DNA from: Armatimonadota bacterium
GTDB lineage: Bacteria > Armatimonadota > Fimbriimonadia > Fimbriimonadales > Fimbriimonadaceae
Reading direction: 5' to 3'
NCBI GenBank assembly: GCA_018268355.1
Contig: JAFDWR010000004.1
Coordinates: 372,404-436,403 of the forward strand
Length of the DNA stretch: 64,000 bases
Positions 16,866 to 25,755 of the stretch are shown here, piece after piece (the first letter of the stretch is position 1; each line of letters begins with the position of its first letter). A program made the translations under genes and the position numbers. The notes beneath the pieces are model-generated. The model worked only from the letters and a program-made list of their open reading frames with translations. It did not search any database and had not been told where the DNA came from.

Positions 16866-17586
16866 CGCCTTCCTTCGTGAGCTTCAAGAAGACCTCTTCG
16901 AGGCTCTGGCCCTCCATGTGCGTGTCGGATTGGAGTTCGGCCAGCGTTCCTTCGGCGATGTTCTTGCCCTTGTTGACGATCAGGACGCGGTCGCAGAGCT
17001 TTTCCGCGGTGTCGAGAAGGTGGGTGGAGATCAGGATGGTCCCACCGGCATCCCGCTGGCGGATGATCTCTTCTTTCAGCTCGCGGGCACCGGAAGGGTC
17101 CACGCCGATGAGCGGTTCGTCGAACAGGAAGACGTTGGCCTCGTGGATGAGAGCACAGGCGACGCTGAGCTTTTGGCGCATGCCCTTACTGAGGGTCGCG
17201 ACGAGTTCGTTCTTCTTTTCCAGGAGGTGGAACCGGTCGAGGATCGCCTCACCCTGTTGGTCAAAGATGTCGAGCCGGTTGAAGCACATCGCGATGAACT
17301 TCAGGTGCTCTTGCACGGTGAGAAGCTCATAAAGCGAGGGCACCTCGGGGACGAAGGCGAGCCCCGCCTTGGCCTTGGCCTGGTCGGTCTGGATGTCCGC
17401 GCCGTTGATGCGGATCGTGCCGAAGGTCGGCTTGAGGATGCCCGCACAACAGCGCATCGCGGTCGTCTTTCCCGCGCCGTTGGGCCCGAGCAACCCGACG
17501 ATCTCCCCCGGGCGGACGAGCATATCGAGCTCATTCACCGCGACGAAGTTCTTGTATTGCTTGACGAGACGCAAAACTTCCAGCAT
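16837..17586 (-). CDS. ABC transporter ATP-binding protein
   Basis: 249 residues. The nucleotide-binding domain is complete: Walker A GLLGPNGAGKTTAMR, Q-loop FVPEVPSL, signature TLSKGMRQKLSVACAL (LSKGM variant), Walker B VFLFDEPLIGVDP and switch histidine STHLLD. The sequence is of the CcmA/ABC-2 exporter type. It is encoded directly before its permease at 15162 with a 29-base overlap. It is divergent from the MoxR gene, with a 65-base space between start codons. Confidence 0.93.
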   Translation of the reverse strand: MLEVLRLVKQYKNFVAVNELDMLVRPGEIVGLLGPNGAGKTTAMRCCAGILKPTFGTIRINGADIQTDQAKAKAGLAFVPEVPSLYELLTVQEHLKFIAMCFNRLDIFDQQGEAILDRFHLLEKKNELVATLSKGMRQKLSVACALIHEANVFLFDEPLIGVDPSGARELKEEIIRQRDAGGTILISTHLLDTAEKLCDRVLIVNKGKNIAEGTLAELQSDTHMEGQSLEEVFLKLTKEGDEATTIPHA

Positions 17587-17651
17587 GGACTGAATTAATC
17601 TACCGATTTTCCTCCAGAACGGTTTGGGACCTTTGTTGTATTCTGATCCCC

Positions 17652-18599
<948 letters not shown>

Positions 18600-18776
18600 T
18601 TACTTCTTGTCGTCGTCTTTGGGGCCGCCCTCCAGGGGGCGCCAGAAGCCGTCGTGGCGGTTGTTGCCGTCGAAGACCCAGGTTTGACCGGACTCTTTGT
18701 CGAGCAGGAAGCTCACTTGGTTTGCACCCATGTGGCCTTCGATGATTTCAAACTTGTTTGCGTCCATCGCGCTCAT
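18600..18776 (-). CDS. Hypothetical protein, 58 residues
   Basis: From ATG 18774-18776 the product reads MSAMDANKFEIIEGHMGANQ, then VSFLLDKESGQTWVFDGNN, then a Trp-Arg-Pro segment and a DDDKK end. A TTG start at 18803 would fall inside the terminator stem of speD and was rejected. The 'f.lDk.tG.tWv.' strand pair is common in short beta proteins of unknown function. It lies downstream of speD past a strong terminator, so it needs readthrough or its own promoter. It ends one base after the MoxR stop. Confidence 0.55.
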   Translation of the reverse strand: MSAMDANKFEIIEGHMGANQVSFLLDKESGQTWVFDGNNRHDGFWRPLEGGPKDDDKK

Positions 18777-18790
18777 GTAATCACGGATGG

Positions 18791-18833
18791 TGAGAAATAA
18801 CAAGGCCCCTGCAGAAACTGCAGGGGCCTTGTT
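18791..18833 (-). terminator. Rho-independent terminator of speD
   Basis: A perfect 16-base stem (18799-18814 with 18818-18833, AACAAGGCCCCTGCAG / CTGCAGGGGCCTTGTT) has an AAA/TTT loop. On the minus strand it is followed by ATTTCTC, a weak U-rich tail. It starts 17 bases after the speD stop. Confidence 0.8.
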
Positions 18834-18850
18834 AGGTTGATGTTAACGAT

Positions 18851-19447
18851 CTAGCGTCGGTCGACTTCGCTCTGGAGTCCGCGTCGGACGACCATGAACT
18901 TGGTTCGAGTCGGCTGGAAAGCCTCTTCGAGGAGTTCAAGTGCCTTGTGGACCTTGATCGTTCCACCGCAGTAGAACAGGTCGATCGCAGCGTAGCCGTG
19001 CTCGGGCCAGGTGTGAATCGTGTAGTGCGACTCCTGGATGATGACCGCGCCGCTCACGCCGTAAGGCTTGAACTCGTGGAACGACGTCTCCACGATGGTG
19101 GCTTCGCTGATCTTGGCGGCTTCGACCATCGCCTTGCCAACCGTCCGCTCGGCTTCGAGAAGCGAGCCATGACAGCCGAACATCTCGACGAGCAGGTGGG
19201 AGCCAAGGGAGGGTTCTTCGTCCTCCATGAACGGGAAGCCTTCTTCGTCGCGTCGAACCCACTCGTTAAACGTCGAGGGGTCATCGCTTCGGATGAGCGT
19301 CCAGCCTTCTTCACGCGTCACGACAGGTGCGGCAGTTGCCGGCTGTGCTTTGCGTCGAAGGAAGTTTCGAATGCGACCCAGGGGTCGGGTGGGAGCGGCA
19401 ATTGCTGCCGCGAGAACTGAGCTAACAAGGATGTAGATGCTGGCCAC
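18851..19447 (-). CDS. speD: S-adenosylmethionine decarboxylase proenzyme with N-terminal membrane anchor
   Basis: 198 residues from GTG 19445-19447 with GAGG nine bases upstream. The enzyme makes decarboxylated SAM for SpeE. The self-cleavage site is in IIQESHYTIHTWPEHGYAAI: cleavage between Glu139 and Ser140 would create the pyruvoyl group. His145 and Cys160 (DLFYCG) are the usual catalytic pair. Ordinary bacterial SpeD has about 120-130 residues with the Ser near 63-68, so this one carries about 75 extra residues. The first 20 are hydrophobic (IYILVSSVLAAAIAA), followed by basic RPLGRIRNFLRRK, which predicts a membrane-tethered enzyme. It has its own promoter and terminator. Confidence 0.94.
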   Translation of the reverse strand: MASIYILVSSVLAAAIAAPTRPLGRIRNFLRRKAQPATAAPVVTREEGWTLIRSDDPSTFNEWVRRDEEGFPFMEDEEPSLGSHLLVEMFGCHGSLLEAERTVGKAMVEAAKISEATIVETSFHEFKPYGVSGAVIIQESHYTIHTWPEHGYAAIDLFYCGGTIKVHKALELLEEAFQPTRTKFMVVRRGLQSEVDRR

Positions 19448-19669
19448 TCACGTTTACCTCACTATAGAACCGTGCGCAGACACAAGATTTGCTCTTGCGC
19501 GAGAAACCCAACGAGGGGGAAAGACAGGACCGATTAGACGCGACGAGTCGCGGCATAGCCGCGCTTTCTAGAACCGAAATTCTCTCGTCTCTCTGCATCG
19601 TTCTGCCTGGATCTCTCCTAAGGCCGTCCTCACGGACGACGATTAGCCACCACGGTCCGCCCGTGACGC
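19448..19669 (-). promoter_or_regulatory. Long structured leader of speD
   Basis: About 220 transcribed bases separate the predicted start site from the speD GTG. Several stems are visible on the minus strand: CGTCC-GTGA-GGACG (GNRA-type loop), CGCGGC-TAT-GCCGCG overlapping with CGCGA-CTCG-TCGCG (mutually exclusive), and GCGCA...TGCGC enclosing CAAGA-GCAAA-TCTTG. An open frame of 58 codons starts at 19598 (minus) and ends at 19422, out of frame inside speD. No known riboswitch consensus was found. Together this looks like a regulatory leader, but its class is unknown. Confidence 0.5.
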
Positions 19670-19675
19670 AGGGGG

Positions 19676-19704
19676 AAGATACCAGACCTACCCCCCTTTG
19701 TCAA
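19676..19704 (-). promoter_or_regulatory. Promoter of speD
   Basis: On the minus strand, TTGACA (19699-19704), a 17-base spacer and TATCTT (19676-19681) give a near-consensus sigma70-type promoter. A start near 19669 follows. The spacer contains a run of six G. Confidence 0.75.
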
Positions 19705-19785
19705 TCTTTTCAGGTTGCGTTTGGACCGTTTCTCCTCTGTGTTTCGTCTTTTCCAGGCGAAATCCTCAGAGGACAGGAGGGTTAG

Positions 19786-19807
19786 ACCCCCGAAATCGTC
19801 CGGGGGT
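19786..19807 (-). terminator. Hairpin downstream of the trypsin-like gene
   Basis: Stem ACCCCCG / CGGGGGT (19786-19792 with 19801-19807) and an 8-base loop lie 23 bases after the stop of the protease gene. No U-run follows, so it may be a weak terminator or 3' end stabiliser. The remaining bases between 19705 and 19829 show nothing else I can name. Confidence 0.45.
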
Positions 19808-19829
19808 TCCAGGGTTTTAGGTTCAAAAT

Positions 19830-21191
19830 CTAGCGAATCACGGTGATATCCCAGCCTTTTTTCCACTGGGCTTTGATCCACTCCTCCGGATAGACATTTC
19901 CGAAGGTAACGCTCTGATCTTCGATCTCCGGATCGCGGGCAAAGACGAGCAGCCAGTCGCCCTTGAAGTTGTGAACGGAGACGAGGAATTCCTTCTTCTC
20001 CTTCTTCTCGCGGATCTGCTTTTGGTCGATCTGGGTGGCGGTTGTCCAGCTCGTGTCCACGCGGGCGTCGGACTTTTGGTCCATGAGGTGGATGATGTTG
20101 GGCCCCGAGGTCTCCAGCGTGGCGATGGTGAAGCCGTCGGCCCACTTCTTCTGGACCCACTCCTTGTCATAGACCGAATTCACGTTGTACGACTGGTTCT
20201 TGAACTCACTCGACTTGGTGAAGACGATGTTCCAGGCGTTGGTTCCATAGACGCAGGTCGTCACGTAGTAGCCGTTCGACCATCGCTTCTTGATTTCGTC
20301 GGTGGGGAAGGTGGTGCTGCGGAAGAGCTGCTGCTCGCCGTAGTTGATGCCCTTGGCATAGAGCACGACCCAGCGGTTGGTGCCCTCGGCAAGGTTGGTG
20401 ATCCTCCACCCGTTGTCGAGTCGCTCCTGGATCTCCTTTTTGGCTTCCATCAGGTTCTCGCCGCGGTAGATGACGTAGGCCTGGTCGGTGAGGGGCTTCT
20501 TTCGCTTCGAGGAGACGACAACCCAGCGCTCGGTGCCCGTCTGGCGCTGGATGGTGAGCATCGATTTCACTTCGTTGATCGCGACCGCGAAGTTGAGGTT
20601 CTCGCCCTCTTTGCGCTTGAAAACGTTGACGCCAATGACATTGCCCTTCAGGTCGAAGAGCGGTCCGCCGGAGTTTCCGGGCGAGATCGCCGCGCTGAAC
20701 TGGATGTAGGTTGGCGGGGTGCCCTTGGGCAGCATCTTCTGCCAATCGAGGGGGCGGCGCGCACTCACAATGCCGATCGTCGACGTGAAGGCGAGGCCAT
20801 AGGGCGAACCGATCGCGAGGACAGTGTCGCCGTCGCGAAGGGTGTTCGAGTCGCCGAGGGCACAAGGCTTGTAGGTGCCAGGCTCGAGCTTGAGGATGGC
20901 GATGTCGCGCTCGGCGTCGACGTATTCGACGGTCGGCACCTTCTTCTTGGTGCCGTCATCAAAGGTGGCTTCGATGGATTGATATTTCTCGACGACGTGG
21001 GCGGCGGTGACCACCCGTCCGTCGGTGGAGACGATGAACCCGGTGCCGGTGGACATCATCTTGTCGTCGACGTCGACCCTTAGGCTCACCACCGACGGCT
21101 TCACCTTTTCGATGAGGTCGGGCAGGTTCGGCGGGCTTCCTTGGCCACCACGAAGGGCCACCAGGCAGGTCAAAGTCGCGAGCAAAGGCAT
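19830..21191 (-). CDS. Exported trypsin-like serine protease with C-terminal tryptophan-rich repeats
   Basis: 453 residues. A signal-like start (MPLLATLTCLVALRGGQG) precedes a DegP-type protease domain with TAAHVV (His65), ERDIAILKL (Asp96) and SPGNSGGPLF (Ser174), so the triad is complete. Instead of PDZ domains, residues 215-453 carry about five repeats of some 45 residues. Their form is 'eW/I...w..Gw.It.l..g...Wvvv', for example IQERLDNGWRITNLAEGTNR, IKKRWSNGYYVTTCVYGTNA and WIKAQWKKGWDITVIR. These resemble the DUF7477-type repeats known from some kinases, but that link is tentative. The repeats probably bind a target outside the cytoplasm. Confidence 0.88.
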   Translation of the reverse strand: MPLLATLTCLVALRGGQGSPPNLPDLIEKVKPSVVSLRVDVDDKMMSTGTGFIVSTDGRVVTAAHVVEKYQSIEATFDDGTKKKVPTVEYVDAERDIAILKLEPGTYKPCALGDSNTLRDGDTVLAIGSPYGLAFTSTIGIVSARRPLDWQKMLPKGTPPTYIQFSAAISPGNSGGPLFDLKGNVIGVNVFKRKEGENLNFAVAINEVKSMLTIQRQTGTERWVVVSSKRKKPLTDQAYVIYRGENLMEAKKEIQERLDNGWRITNLAEGTNRWVVLYAKGINYGEQQLFRSTTFPTDEIKKRWSNGYYVTTCVYGTNAWNIVFTKSSEFKNQSYNVNSVYDKEWVQKKWADGFTIATLETSGPNIIHLMDQKSDARVDTSWTTATQIDQKQIREKKEKKEFLVSVHNFKGDWLLVFARDPEIEDQSVTFGNVYPEEWIKAQWKKGWDITVIR

Positions 21192-21291
21192 CGTGTCTCT
21201 ACTTTATCAAATGTTGGGCGGCGCTGGTGGGCCGACCGGCCCGAGGCCTCTCCCGTCCCGGCTGCGCCGGGACCCGCCCCCGGTCGGCCAG

Positions 21292-21945
21292 CTACCGGGT
21301 CTCAACTCGCTCCACACGGCCCTCGTGGAGGTGAAGCACCCGATCGGCCGCTTCCAGCATCGTCGGGTCGTGGGTGACCATCACGAGGCTGCCCTCGCCG
21401 CGATGCTTGTTCAGCAGCTGCACCACCGCAAGGCCGTTCGCATGGTCCAATGCCGCCGTCGGCTCGTCGGCAAAGATCACGTCCGGCGACCCAAGGATCG
21501 CCCGCGCCACGCAGACCCGCTGCTTCTCACCGCCGCTCAACTCGTGGGGCCGCCGAAGCATCTTTTCACCGAGTCCAAGGTCAGCGAAGAGGGGGAACGC
21601 GCGGTCCAACTCTCGCTGGCTTGACCCCACAAGGGCGTTCTCCACCGCCGAAAGGTAGCCAAGCAAGAACGGCTGCTGGAACACAAACCCAAAGGTGCTG
21701 AGGCGGAGCTTGGCGCGCTCGGCGTCGGTCATCTGCCCCATGTCCTGGTCGTTCACAAGGACGCGGCCCGAGGTTGGGCTCTTCAGGCCGCTCAGAAGGT
21801 AGAGCAGCGAACTTTTGCCAGAGCCCGACGGACCCAAGATGCCAAGAAACTCGCCCTTTTGAACCTCAAGCGAGACCGCATCGCAGGCGACGACCTCGCG
21901 GCCGTGGTCGACGTAGCGCAGGCTCGCCGCATCGGAACGGATCAA
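21292..21945 (-). CDS. ABC transporter ATP-binding protein (LolD/MacB-type)
   Basis: 217 residues starting at TTG 21943-21945, preceded by GGAGG at the right distance and overlapping the permease stop (TTGA). Motifs are Walker A GILGPSGSGKSSLLYLLSGL, FGFVFQQPFLLGYLSAVEN, signature ELSGGEKQRVCVARAI, Walker B VIFADEPTAALD and MVTHDP. This is the LolD/MacB/FtsE group that works with FtsX-like permeases. It is the last gene of the overlapping operon beginning at 25586. Confidence 0.93.
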   Translation of the reverse strand: MIRSDAASLRYVDHGREVVACDAVSLEVQKGEFLGILGPSGSGKSSLLYLLSGLKSPTSGRVLVNDQDMGQMTDAERAKLRLSTFGFVFQQPFLLGYLSAVENALVGSSQRELDRAFPLFADLGLGEKMLRRPHELSGGEKQRVCVARAILGSPDVIFADEPTAALDHANGLAVVQLLNKHRGEGSLVMVTHDPTMLEAADRVLHLHEGRVERVETR

Positions 21946-23090
21946 ACCAGCCTCCGTTCCACGACGCCCACCGGGTCGAACTTTCGAAATCGGAGCAGCA
22001 CGGTGAAGGTCGCCACGATGAGGATGGCGATCGGCACCGGGACGGTGTAGGCGAACGCCATCTTGTCGAAGGCAAGCAGCGCCCAAGCGTTCGGGTTCAT
22101 GAGCTTCGCCTTCACGCCAAGCAGGGCGAGGTAGGCCATGCCGATGCCAAGAATCCAGCCGATCGCGATGAACCACGCGCTTTCGAGGATCGTCCGACGG
22201 ATGAGCTGCCGCTTCGTGAACCCGAGGGCTTGGAGCAGGCCAAATTCGATCAGGCGCTGGCCTTGGTAGATGTTGATCAAAAGCCCCATCATCAGCGTGA
22301 TGACCACGACGAGGGTCGCGATGATGACGTTGAGGATCGCATAGAGCACCGCGAAGTTCTTCGAGGTGTCCTTGTCGAGCTGGGCAAAGGTGTAAATCTG
22401 GGCGCGCTTGCCCTTGAAGTGCTTCACCGCCCAGGCGTCGAGCTTTCGTTGGTCGTCGGGCGTCGCCGCGTAGGCCATCGCGAGGTCAACGGGCGGAAAG
22501 TGGTTCGCCTTCTGATAGTCGATGTCGCCGATCATGAGCCAGCGGTCGGTCTGGGCGATGCCGACGACCTTGACCGGAAAGGGCGAATAGCCGTCCGGGT
22601 TGGTGGGGCTCTGGAGATTGGAACCGAGCTTGAGCTTAAGGTTGCGGGCGACGGGCTCGGAGATCACCGCCTCGGGTTTGCCCGATTCCGGCATCCTCCC
22701 GATCAGCTTTTCCACCTTTTGGCGCTTGAGATAGAACTCGGCGTCCTCGCGGTTGAGGCCAAGGACAACAAACGGCCACGGCCCGACGATGCTCCGCACC
22801 ATGCAACCCGAGGCGCGGCAGACCACCATTCGCTCGATAGGCACCGGCGCGTTCTGCTTCATGTCCTCGATGTAAAGCGGAGTCTGGGACGTGTCACCGC
22901 GCGGGGTGACGCCGAGGTATTCCGCCGTGCTCGAATAGATCGTCCGGATGCTGAGCGGGATCGAGTTGAGCAGGGCGACGATGCTGGAGATCAGCAGCAC
23001 GGCAAGGACGATAACCGCGACGAGCGGGATGGTCTTGCCGATGTTGCGCCGCAGATAGACGTCGGCGGAGAGCGGCGAGCGGATCTTCAA
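21942..23090 (-). CDS. FtsX-like ABC transporter permease
   Basis: 382 residues. One membrane helix near residues 18-42 (IGKTIPLVAVIVLAVLLISS) is followed by a large extracytoplasmic domain of about 200 residues. Three more helices follow near the C-terminus (NVIIATLVVVITLMMGLLIN, WFIAIGWILGIGMAYLALLG, VPIAILIVATFTVLLRF). This is the FtsX/MacB topology. The LIEFGLLQALGFTKRQLIRR segment is the cytoplasmic coupling helix of such permeases. Stop and start overlap both neighbours. The substrate is probably a lipid, peptide or small molecule moved within the envelope. Confidence 0.9.
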   Translation of the reverse strand: MKIRSPLSADVYLRRNIGKTIPLVAVIVLAVLLISSIVALLNSIPLSIRTIYSSTAEYLGVTPRGDTSQTPLYIEDMKQNAPVPIERMVVCRASGCMVRSIVGPWPFVVLGLNREDAEFYLKRQKVEKLIGRMPESGKPEAVISEPVARNLKLKLGSNLQSPTNPDGYSPFPVKVVGIAQTDRWLMIGDIDYQKANHFPPVDLAMAYAATPDDQRKLDAWAVKHFKGKRAQIYTFAQLDKDTSKNFAVLYAILNVIIATLVVVITLMMGLLINIYQGQRLIEFGLLQALGFTKRQLIRRTILESAWFIAIGWILGIGMAYLALLGVKAKLMNPNAWALLAFDKMAFAYTVPVPIAILIVATFTVLLRFRKFDPVGVVERRLV

Positions 23091-23752
23091 CGTGCCCTCC
23101 GGTAGCGTAGGAATACTTCGTTGTCGTGGGGGACGCAGGAGATGAGGTCGTACTTCCGAAGGTCGGCGCGGGGCAGGGGCTCGCCGCCGCTGATTGTCGG
23201 GACGTCTCGGCCTGACTTCACCTTGGGCGCGAGGGTGAGGAAGAATTCGTCCACCGCGTCGATGGCGAAGAACTCAGCGTTGAGCTCGGCCCCGCCCATC
23301 AGGTGGAGCCGCTCGATCCCGATCTGCCGCAGGTGCGCGAGCAACGCGGGAAGGTCGAGGGCCTCCTCGCCAAAGGCAAGCCGCTGAACGTGGTCGGGCA
23401 ATGCCGCGGTTGACCGCTTCGACGAAGCGACATACGACGTTCCACCCCGAAAGAAGGCGGCGTCGTAATTCAAGTTGCCCGACTCGGAGACCGCGATTCG
23501 GATGGGGCTCTTGGGGTCCCAGGCGGGCGGGTTGGCGCGGGCAGAACCGCCGCCGAGGATCACCGCATCCGCGGCAAATTCGAGCCGGTCCATGAGCATG
23601 TGATCCGTTTTTGACCCGAGATCGACCACGTGTTCATGCCGATCGCCGGAAAGGATCTTTCCATCGAGCGTGCTCACCATGTTCAGGTACACGAAGGGCC
23701 GCGACGGCGGTGCCGGCGGAAACTCGAGGTCAGTGTAGAACGATTCGATCAC
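23087..23752 (-). CDS. RibD C-terminal-like / dihydrofolate-reductase-fold protein
   Basis: 221 residues. The fold is recognised from PFVYLNMVSTLDGKIL, VDLGSKTDHMLMDRLEFAADAVILGGGSARA, LHLMGGAELNAEFFAIDAVDEFFLTLAPKV and a GGEPLP segment near the end. These are the RibD_C family motifs (an NADPH-dependent reductase acting on pyrimidine intermediates or related substrates). The deaminase domain of a true bifunctional RibD is absent, and no riboflavin gene is nearby, so the substrate is open. It overlaps the permease gene by ATGA. Confidence 0.88.
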   Translation of the reverse strand: MIESFYTDLEFPPAPPSRPFVYLNMVSTLDGKILSGDRHEHVVDLGSKTDHMLMDRLEFAADAVILGGGSARANPPAWDPKSPIRIAVSESGNLNYDAAFFRGGTSYVASSKRSTAALPDHVQRLAFGEEALDLPALLAHLRQIGIERLHLMGGAELNAEFFAIDAVDEFFLTLAPKVKSGRDVPTISGGEPLPRADLRKYDLISCVPHDNEVFLRYRRAR

Positions 23753-24360
23753 GCAGGATGGGTGAGGTTTTGGAGCGCTTCGCGAAGGACCGAAGTGGGC
23801 TGCTCGGCATAGCGGGCGTCGCCAATAAAGAAGGTCGGTACGTTGTAGACCCCGCTGGCATAGGCGTCGTCATCGAACATGACAACCTGATCGAGGCCAA
23901 CTTTGTTCCGCAGGCTCGCGATAAGGGCGGCCGGGTCGGGGACATGGGGCAGCGCGAGCCGAACGACCACGTCCTCGTCATCGAGCCGCAGGCCCGCTTC
24001 CCAGTGCGCCTTGTAGTAGGCCTCCACCAGGGCGTCTTGGGTTCCGAACGCCTTGGCGTGCTCGACCGCGAGGTGGGCAAGCCGCGTGCGGACGCGCTTG
24101 GGTCGATCCGGGAGGATCGGGGGTTCACCCTCAAGAAGCCGGAAAAACTCGAACCGCGAAGGCGTTTTCGGCTTGTTCTCGGGTGCGGGGGCGGCGTTGC
24201 TCGGCTCGGGCCAGGCGAGTTCTTCTGGCCAAAGCTCGTAGCCGCGCCAATCGATGGTCAAACCGAATTCGAGGGCGAGCTCCTTCGCCTGCCGGAAGCC
24301 GATGAGGCACCACGGGCAGGTGAAGTCGTGGGCAACTTTGAGCGTTTTGGCGTCGCTCAC
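23749..24360 (-). CDS. DsbA-family (FrnE-like) oxidoreductase
   Basis: 203 residues without a signal peptide. The active site is FTCPWCLIG (CPWC, near residues 14-17). The thioredoxin-fold cis-proline is in GVYNVPTFFIGD. The helical insertion between them, with ELWPEE and RTRLAHLAVEHAKAFG, is typical of the 2-hydroxychromene isomerase/FrnE branch of the DsbA family. It is cytoplasmic and probably reduces or isomerises disulfides or thiol substrates. It overlaps both neighbours by four bases in the operon. Confidence 0.9.
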   Translation of the reverse strand: MSDAKTLKVAHDFTCPWCLIGFRQAKELALEFGLTIDWRGYELWPEELAWPEPSNAAPAPENKPKTPSRFEFFRLLEGEPPILPDRPKRVRTRLAHLAVEHAKAFGTQDALVEAYYKAHWEAGLRLDDEDVVVRLALPHVPDPAALIASLRNKVGLDQVVMFDDDAYASGVYNVPTFFIGDARYAEQPTSVLREALQNLTHPA

Positions 24361-25586
24361 TTAAGGATCATCTCCTTCGTGAGGACCGCGACCGGGGTCG
24401 CGAGCTTGATGTGCTCCTCAAGCGCGTCGGAGATGCCATCGAGCGAGGGCTCGTTCTTGCTCATCGCGAGTCCCGCAACAAGGTTGCCGGCGGCATCGGC
24501 GTAAAGGTCGACGAACTCGCCCACATCGGGTGTGCCAAACGACTTCACGACGGTTCCGCGGTCGGGGTCGCCGCGCAGGATCATGTGGTCGTCAAAGAGG
24601 TCGCTCCAGAAGTAGGGGATGCGCTCGAAAGTTTCGCCCGCGCCCGCCATGTTCCGGCCCGCCTGGTGGCCTTCCCACTTCGCGTGAAGGTGGTGCTCGG
24701 CGTGCCATCGGCGCGCCCCCATCATCGCGTCGGGGAAGTTGGCGACGTCGCCGGCAGCGAAGATCGCCGGATCGCTCGTGCGAAGGTGGGCATCGACAAT
24801 GATGCCGTTTCCGTTTTCGACCTCCAGGCCACTGCTTCGAGCGAGCTCGTCGTTGAGGGCGACGCCGACGCCGAAGACCACATGTCCGACCTTCAGCTCT
24901 TCGCCCGAGGAAAGGACGATGGAGCTGACGTGGCCATCACCTTTGAGGGTGAGGAGCGAGTGGTTGAACCGCATCTCGGCACCGTTGGTGACGAACTGGC
25001 CGCGAAGGTAGGAACCAGCGTGGCTGCTGGCGAATCGTGCCCAAGGATGCGCACCTTGCTCGACGATGATCACCTTGCTGTGGTGGGCGAGGATCGAGGC
25101 CGCGAGCTCGGCGCCGACGTATCCCATGCCGACAAGGGCGATCGTCTTCTTGGCCCGGATGGCCTCACGAAGCTGGATCATGTCGTCCATCGTACGGAAG
25201 GTCTGAACGCCTTGGAGGTCGCTGCCTTCGACACCGACCTGGACCGCGTGTGAACCGGTGGCGAGGAGCAGCTTCTCGTAGCCGACCGTCTCGCCGTTGC
25301 TGAGTTGGACCGTCTTGGCGTCGCGGTCGATGGATTCGACCCGGACGCCGCTCATCAGCGTGACGCCTTGGTCCTCATAGAAGTTGGGGAACTTGGACTC
25401 CGGCTCATCGAGGCCGAGGTCGAGGTTGGTCAGCATTTTCTTGCTGAGGGGAGGGCGATCATAAGGCGGATAAGCCTCTTCACCCACGAGGAGGATGCTT
25501 CCTGCCGGGTCGATTTCTCGGATTCCGATGACTGCGTTGACGCTCGCGACGCCACCTCCGACAAGAACATAATTGAACTGGCTCAT
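24357..25586 (-). CDS. FAD-dependent NAD(P)H oxidoreductase (ferredoxin-reductase/AIF-like)
   Basis: 409 residues. The FAD site is YVLVGGGVASVNAVIGIREI. PPYDRPPLSKKML is the signature of the rubredoxin/ferredoxin reductase group. The NAD site is IALVGMGYVGAELAASI, and IFAAGDVANFPD is the second FAD contact. A reductase C-terminal domain follows (YFWSDLFDDHMILRGDP). Such enzymes move electrons from NAD(P)H to ferredoxin- or Rieske-type partners, none of which is encoded nearby. It is first in the five-gene overlapping operon 25586 to 21292. GGAGGAG lies 5 to 11 bases before its ATG. Confidence 0.92.
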   Translation of the reverse strand: MSQFNYVLVGGGVASVNAVIGIREIDPAGSILLVGEEAYPPYDRPPLSKKMLTNLDLGLDEPESKFPNFYEDQGVTLMSGVRVESIDRDAKTVQLSNGETVGYEKLLLATGSHAVQVGVEGSDLQGVQTFRTMDDMIQLREAIRAKKTIALVGMGYVGAELAASILAHHSKVIIVEQGAHPWARFASSHAGSYLRGQFVTNGAEMRFNHSLLTLKGDGHVSSIVLSSGEELKVGHVVFGVGVALNDELARSSGLEVENGNGIIVDAHLRTSDPAIFAAGDVANFPDAMMGARRWHAEHHLHAKWEGHQAGRNMAGAGETFERIPYFWSDLFDDHMILRGDPDRGTVVKSFGTPDVGEFVDLYADAAGNLVAGLAMSKNEPSLDGISDALEEHIKLATPVAVLTKEMILK

Positions 25587-25681
25587 GTGATTCTCCTCCT
25601 ATCTACGGCCGATCGCTGGGCGATGGCGCGGAGGCCCCAAGGGGTGAGGAATCCACGCAAAACGACCGAGATTAGTGTTGA

Positions 25682-25725
25682 GTTTGAACGATTTCGTTTG
25701 AACTCGACCGACAGCTGGTTTGAAC
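25682..25725 (+). repeat. Three direct GTTTGAAC repeats upstream of the G5-3D gene
   Basis: GTTTGAAC occurs at 25682-25689, 25696-25703 and 25718-25725 (start spacing 14 and 22), in a 235-base gap between divergent genes. A GGCTCCC..GGGGGCC hairpin (25730-25749) and TTT follow. The repeats could be binding sites for a regulator of either gene; nothing else is recognisable in the gap. Confidence 0.5.
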
Positions 25726-25755
25726 TCAAGGGCTCCCTCCGAGGGGGCCTTTGAC

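Noticed and set aside
18799-18833. Long perfect inverted repeat as an insertion-sequence end or CRISPR repeat
   Set aside because: Single copy, placed exactly after the speD stop, with terminator geometry.
19448-19669. SAM, glycine or T-box riboswitch in the speD leader
   Set aside because: None of their conserved core sequences is present; it is kept only as an unclassified structured leader.
21946-22176. Longer N-terminus for the ABC ATPase, up to 294 residues
   Set aside because: The extension lies inside the permease gene and is Arg/His-rich; a TTG with GGAGG at 21943-21945 overlaps the permease stop and gives a normal length.
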